64,000 nt of DNA from positions 1-64,000 of the forward strand of contig CAJUKD010000009.1 of assembly GCA_910587235.1 (NCBI GenBank), in the 5' to 3' direction. The notes beneath the pieces were generated by a model that was not told where the DNA came from, searched no databases, and worked only from the letters and a program-made list of their open reading frames with translations. A program made the position numbers and the translations under genes. The stretch comes from an uncultured Muribaculaceae bacterium (GTDB lineage Bacteria > Bacteroidota > Bacteroidia > Bacteroidales > Muribaculaceae). Below are positions 60,353 to 64,000 of the stretch, piece after piece. Positions within the stretch are counted from its first letter, which is position 1, and each line of letters starts with the position of its first letter.

Positions 60353-60728
60353 TTGTTTTCAGGGGGGATATGGTTTATGGTTTAAAGTTTAGTGTTGATG
60401 GTTTAGAGTTTACCATGTAGGGACGTGCCGTGGCACGTCTTGAATGTCGCCTGCCGCATCCACATAAATATAAAATCAGGATCGGGCTTTGCCCCTCCCA
60501 TCTCTAATCTCTCTCATCTCTAAAATCTCTCCTCTCATATTTCATCCTCAAAATTACTATGACATCGGGGCGATACGACGGCAAAATCGCAAGCCCGCAT
60601 CGGTTAACATTCTTTCACATGACAAGAAAACACGCATAAAACACTAATATCACGAGCCTTATAAACACCGAACTGTGCGGAACAAGTTTTCAGAAAACAA
60701 AACGGTCGCCTATCATTCACAAATTGCC
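60353..60728. other. Intergenic region with heptamer remnants, palindrome copy 16 and low-complexity DNA
   Basis: Heptamer-type GTTTARAG units (60370-60411), then palindrome copy 16 (GTAGGGACGTGCCGTGGCACGTC, 60418-60440), then TCTCTAATCTCTC-like stretches related to the outer end of the RAYT arms. No gene is visible. Confidence 0.65.
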
Positions 60729-60736
60729 TACCTTTG
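60729..60736 (+). promoter_or_regulatory. -7 promoter element of panB
   Basis: TACCTTTG, 40 nt upstream of the panB ATG. Confidence 0.55.
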
Positions 60737-60776
60737 CGCCGTAATTCAAAAACCGACAACAAACAGATATACAGAT

Positions 60777-61598
60777 ATGTCTACAAACACAACTGACAAC
60801 CAGCGCAAGGTGACTACTTCGCGCCTGATAGAAATGAAAAGCCGCGGTGAGAAAATCGCCATGCTGACCGCCTACGACTACTCGATGGCCAAACTTATCG
60901 ATGAAGCGGGCATCGACGTGATCCTCGTCGGCGACTCGGCATCGAACGTCATGGCGGGCAATATCACCACCCTGCCCATCACCCTCGACCAGATGATTTA
61001 CCATGCCAAGAGCGTGGTGAAAGGCGTGAACCGTGCCCTGGTGGTCTGCGACATGCCATTCGGCACATATCAGGGCAACTCCAAGGAAGCCCTTGCCTCG
61101 GCCATACGCATCATGAAAGAAAGCCACGCTGAAGCGGTGAAGATGGAGGGCGGTTCGGAAATCCGCGAATCGATAGAACGCATCCTATGCGCCGGCATAC
61201 CCGTGATGGGACATCTCGGACTTACACCGCAGTCCATCAACAAATTCGGAACATACGCCGTGCGCGCAAAAGAAGAGGCCGAAGCCGAAAAACTTCTGGC
61301 CGACGCACGTATGCTCCAGGAGATAGGCTGTTTCGCCCTCGTGCTCGAAAAGATACCAGCCGCGCTTGCCACACGCGTGGCTTCGGAGCTGGGCATCCCC
61401 GTGATAGGCATAGGCGCCGGCGGTGGTGTCGACGGCCAGGTGCTGGTGATGCACGACATGCTCGGCATCAACAAAGGCTTCTCGCCCAAGTTCCTACGCC
61501 GCTACGCCGACCTATCGACGGCCATCAATCAGGCGGTGTCGCACTACATCGACGACGTGAAGACATCCGACTTCCCCAACGCCTCCGAACAATACTGA
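60777..61598 (+). CDS. panB: 3-methyl-2-oxobutanoate hydroxymethyltransferase
   Basis: A 273-residue enzyme making ketopantoate from 2-oxoisovalerate and methylene-THF, the first committed step of pantothenate synthesis. Motifs: KIAMLTAYDYSMAKLIDEAG, ILVGDSASNV (metal-binding Asp), MPFGTYQ, VKMEGG, GHLGLTPQS and GIGAGGGVDGQVLV. The start at 60777 lies after the promoter; the longer frame crosses it. panC and panD are not adjacent. A strong terminator follows. Confidence 0.95.
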   Translation: MSTNTTDNQRKVTTSRLIEMKSRGEKIAMLTAYDYSMAKLIDEAGIDVILVGDSASNVMAGNITTLPITLDQMIYHAKSVVKGVNRALVVCDMPFGTYQGNSKEALASAIRIMKESHAEAVKMEGGSEIRESIERILCAGIPVMGHLGLTPQSINKFGTYAVRAKEEAEAEKLLADARMLQEIGCFALVLEKIPAALATRVASELGIPVIGIGAGGGVDGQVLVMHDMLGINKGFSPKFLRRYADLSTAINQAVSHYIDDVKTSDFPNASEQY

Positions 61599-61606
61599 AT
61601 CTTTTA

Positions 61607-61640
61607 CTCCGGCCTGTCGATGACAGGCCGGAGCTTTTTT
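61607..61640 (+). terminator. Rho-independent terminator of panB
   Basis: CTCCGGCCTGTC and its exact complement flank GAT, followed by C and six Ts. Confidence 0.92.
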
Positions 61641-61649
61641 ACGAAAAGC

Positions 61650-62219
61650 TTAACGGTACTCCACTACTTCGTAACCGAAAAGACCTGTATAGACCCGCAG
61701 CCGGCGCGTGGTGCCGACACGTGTACGCCTGTATTCTCCGGCACTCACCTGTTGACCGATTGTTTCCGTGCCGTCGCCACCACTGCGCCGCAGTTCAATG
61801 CCATAGCTCCAACGATAACCGTCAGCCAGATGCCGGTGACGACCCACACGGCGGTAACGCGTATGACGTCGGGAATATTTGTCGGTCACCTCGAATTCCT
61901 CGTCATGTATGCTGTCGGTTCGCGGAATCCATGTGTTCAGCCCTAAGAACAGGAAGAATAAAAGGCCGCCTACAGCCGCTAAATGAATCATGACATTGAC
62001 AATGTCATTTCCGACCGGGATGACGGCACGCAGGAAGCGCAACAGCAAAGGCAAGAGCATGACTGACACGGCAAGGGATATAGCCACGGGAATCCACCAT
62101 ACTACAAAGGTACGGCTGAGCATGACTATGCCGGCCGCCCAGAAAACAAGGACGGCGACAGCCATTAATGCCAACAAGGCTATACGGATTCGGGATTTGA
62201 TGCCGGACGAATTTTTCAT
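61650..62219 (-). CDS. Small membrane protein of unknown function
   Basis: A 189-residue protein with three hydrophobic segments (about 12-32, 36-58 and 73-94). A basic, Arg/Tyr-rich soluble C-terminal domain follows, with a YRWSYGIELRRSGGDGTE beta-like segment. No family is recognised. The minus-strand -7 element TAATTTTG (62224-62231) lies only 4 nt before the ATG, so the mRNA is probably leaderless. Confidence 0.65.
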   Translation of the reverse strand: MKNSSGIKSRIRIALLALMAVAVLVFWAAGIVMLSRTFVVWWIPVAISLAVSVMLLPLLLRFLRAVIPVGNDIVNVMIHLAAVGGLLFFLFLGLNTWIPRTDSIHDEEFEVTDKYSRRHTRYRRVGRHRHLADGYRWSYGIELRRSGGDGTETIGQQVSAGEYRRTRVGTTRRLRVYTGLFGYEVVEYR

Positions 62220-62223
62220 GTGT

Positions 62224-62231
62224 CAAAATTA
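62224..62231 (-). promoter_or_regulatory. -7 promoter element of the small membrane protein gene
   Basis: Minus-strand TAATTTTG, 4 nt from the start codon. Divergent from the M48 gene promoter. Confidence 0.5.
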
Positions 62232-62275
62232 AGAATTTTAGCACTTCAGACGTATCATCATACATAAATTTTAAC

Positions 62276-62283
62276 TAATTTTG
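62276..62283 (+). promoter_or_regulatory. -7 promoter element of the M48 peptidase gene
   Basis: TAATTTTG, 37 nt upstream of the ATG at 62321. Confidence 0.55.
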
Positions 62284-62320
62284 CCTCGTTCAAAATAACC
62301 TATAAAATCCATAAGATAAT

Positions 62321-63118
62321 ATGAAAAAAATAACAGCAATAGCTATTGCCGCCCTCGCCCTAATGATGCCGGCGACGGCCAACGCACAGTTCAACCTATC
62401 CAAAGCCATCAACGCCGGAGCAAAGGCAGCCAAAGCAATAACCCTGACCGACAAGCAGATGGCTGACTACGTGAAAGAATATATCGACTGGATGGACAAA
62501 AACAACCCCGTGCTTCCCGACGATGACCCCTACACCATACGCCTGAACAAACTCACCGAAGGTTTGACCGAAGTCGACGGTCTGCCGCTCAACTTCAAGG
62601 TCTATAACGTTGTCGACGTCAACGCTTTCGCCTGTGCCGACGGCAGCGTGCGCGTATTCGCCGCCCTGATGGACATAATGACCGACGACGAACTCCGCGG
62701 CGTCATCGGCCACGAAATCGGCCATGTAGCCCACCACGATTCCAAAAAAGCATTCAAGACAGCCCTGCTGACATCGGCTCTCAAAGACGGAGTAGCCTCG
62801 ACCCACGGCGTGGCAGCAGCCCTGACCGACTCCCAGCTCGGCGACCTCGGCGAAGCCCTCGTCAACGCCCGCTACTCACGCAAACAGGAGAACGAAGCCG
62901 ACGAATACGGCTACGAATTCCTGAAGAAAAACGGCAAGAACCCCTGGGCCATGGCGCTGGCGTTCAAGAAGCTGCAGAGCCTCGAAGGCGAGCATCAGGG
63001 CAGCCGTATGAACCAGCTTTTCGCATCGCATCCCGACACTGAAGCACGCATAGCCGCCATGAAGAAAAAAGCCATCAAAGAAGGCATTCCAATGCCCGAA
63101 GGCGCTTCGATCGATTGA
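62321..63118 (+). CDS. M48 family metallopeptidase, exported
   Basis: A 265-residue zinc peptidase of the YggG/LoiP type, expected in envelope protein quality control. A signal peptide spans about 1-22 (ending NAQ). The zinc motif is HEIGHVAHH (about 131-139) and the third ligand is in QENEADEYGYEFL. The C-terminal SHPDTEARIAAM is the usual end of this family. There are no transmembrane helices beyond the signal. Confidence 0.9.
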   Translation: MKKITAIAIAALALMMPATANAQFNLSKAINAGAKAAKAITLTDKQMADYVKEYIDWMDKNNPVLPDDDPYTIRLNKLTEGLTEVDGLPLNFKVYNVVDVNAFACADGSVRVFAALMDIMTDDELRGVIGHEIGHVAHHDSKKAFKTALLTSALKDGVASTHGVAAALTDSQLGDLGEALVNARYSRKQENEADEYGYEFLKKNGKNPWAMALAFKKLQSLEGEHQGSRMNQLFASHPDTEARIAAMKKKAIKEGIPMPEGASID

Positions 63119-63185
63119 TAATTGTTTAAAATAGGTTTATGGCACCCCGGGCGCACCCCGGCAAGCCATAAGCAAAGAATTACCG

Positions 63186-63217
63186 GCCATAATATTTGAG
63201 GAATCAAATATTATGGC
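63186..63217. promoter_or_regulatory. 14-bp-arm hairpin upstream of the AAA ATPase gene
   Basis: GCCATAATATTTGA and its exact complement flank GGAA and abut the -7 element at 63218. It can be read as an operator of the ATPase gene or as the M48 terminator, since TATTTTT follows. Confidence 0.65.
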
Positions 63218-63225
63218 TATTTTTG
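63218..63225 (+). promoter_or_regulatory. -7 promoter element of the AAA ATPase gene
   Basis: TATTTTTG, 41 nt upstream of the ATG at 63267. It abuts the hairpin. Confidence 0.5.
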
Positions 63226-63266
63226 ACTTCATCAATTGCTCCCGCCCGGTAAAGCTCAAATAAAAG

Positions 63267-64000
63267 ATGAAAAGAAACAAAAACAGGTTGACGGAACTCG
63301 AAATCCGCGGATTCAAATCGATCTCATACCAGCATCCGCTTACACTGCGCTTTGGCGACATAAACATACTGCTCGGAGCCAACGGCGCCGGAAAAAGCAA
63401 TGTGATAAGTTTTTTCAAGATGCTCAACTACATGATGAGCGGAAGCCTGCAACGCTTTATAGCCGAATCGGGAACAAACCAGAAATTCCTCCATTATGGC
63501 TCCAAACGCACGCCGACACTGTGCGCGTCGCTGAGATTCGACAACGGAGTATTTCATGACACCTACAGCTTCAGCCTGACCAACGCCGTCCCCGACAGGC
63601 TTATAATCAGTTCTGAAGAAATAGAATGGGGAAAACGTACGGAAAACAGGCTACGCACGATAAGGCTCACTTCCGATTTCAACGAATCGGCTCTTACCAA
63701 AAGTACGGAAACGACAGAACGCCTTGTCCGTACACTCCTGAGCGCCTGCAAGGTGTACCAATTCAGCGACTCGTCGCTTTCGTCGCCCATGCGCCAGTCG
63801 TCGACGGTTGAATCGGCCCACTATCTGCAATCGGAAGCCAACAATCTCGCATCGTTCCTCTACTATCTCAAAAACAACTACCCGGAATCTTACGGACGGA
63901 TAGTAACCTACGTACAGGAAGTTGTTCCACAGTTCCGCGATTTCTATCTCGAGCCTGAGCGCGGCTACATATCCCTCAAATGGACCGACGATTCTCCAAA
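63267..64000 (+). CDS. AAA family ATPase (SMC/RecF-like), cut by the window edge
   Basis: The first 244 residues of an ABC-type/OLD-like ATPase. The N-terminus LTELEIRGFKSIS is the RecF/SMC start, and Walker A is LLGANGAGKSNVISFF (about 36-51). The following region (MLNYMMSGSLQRF, HYGSKRT) fits the AAA_21 class of predicted ATPases. The Walker B and any nuclease domain lie beyond 64000. Such genes often belong to defence or toxin systems, which cannot be judged from this fragment. Composition is more AT-rich than the M48 gene. Confidence 0.85.
   Translation, partial: MKRNKNRLTELEIRGFKSISYQHPLTLRFGDINILLGANGAGKSNVISFFKMLNYMMSGSLQRFIAESGTNQKFLHYGSKRTPTLCASLRFDNGVFHDTYSFSLTNAVPDRLIISSEEIEWGKRTENRLRTIRLTSDFNESALTKSTETTERLVRTLLSACKVYQFSDSSLSSPMRQSSTVESAHYLQSEANNLASFLYYLKNNYPESYGRIVTYVQEVVPQFRDFYLEPERGYISLKWTDDSP

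Overview
The window reads as chromosomal DNA of a Bacteroidales bacterium, most likely a GC-rich member such as the Muribaculaceae. The order is well supported and the family is inferred. Support comes from the Bacteroidetes -7 promoter element TAnnTTTG in front of many genes, a fused SecDF, a fimbrillin/DUF5119/DUF3575 fimbrial operon, the debranching enzyme/glycosyltransferase/GH57 glycogen operon, DUF3822 next to rsmD, and secreted proteins with the family-typical C-terminal Y-LQG-R motif. I found no rRNA, tRNA or CRISPR array.

Layout. 0.4-6.1 kb: DUF3822, rsmD, an Fe-S membrane protein, a GH3-type adenylating enzyme and an alkaline phosphatase. 6.4-9.7 kb: a large secreted protein, then a decayed REP-associated transposase (RAYT) set among its palindromes. 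10-12.9 kb: pckA and tcdA. 13.2-16.6 kb: a probable small RNA, then a leftward unit of M16 protease, cyclophilin and a small protein, with a kinase-like gene. 16.6-21.3 kb: glycogen operon. 21.4-22.9 kb: AT-richer ATPase gene behind four 32-bp repeats. 23-30 kb: a secreted repeat protein, a TPR protein and an outer-membrane barrel. 30-38.7 kb: secDF, an EamA transporter, dnaK (with a sigma-54-like promoter), lepB and a WbqC protein. 38.8-41.6 kb: an S66 peptidase, an rRNA/tRNA methyltransferase and a three-gene toxin-antitoxin-SecB-like chaperone module. 42-46.4 kb: meaB, DUF1573, recA, and a Fic gene bracketed by two identical palindromes. 46.8-52.4 kb: a secreted protein and the fimbrial operon. 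52.6-56.2 kb: SRP RNA, then an MBOAT acyltransferase and its SGNH-like partner separated by an intact RAYT element with long inverted repeats. 56.1-60.4 kb: an orphan terminase-like gene and its 797-residue partner. 60.7-64 kb: panB, a small membrane protein, an M48 protease and the start of an AAA ATPase.

Housekeeping genes alternate with small AT-richer accessory units (DUF4143 ATPase, TA-chaperone module, Fic, AAA ATPase, two RAYTs). Three of these accessory genes carry self-complementary or iterated DNA directly upstream of the -7 element, which suggests local autoregulation.

The intergenic DNA is rich in repeats: 16 copies of a REP-like palindrome, four copies of a composite structured repeat of about 140 bp, heptamer and nonamer arrays, and a promoter-bearing repeat. 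The two RAYT transposases are the likely agents of the palindrome families. Statements on family membership rest on motifs read by eye, because no database search was possible.
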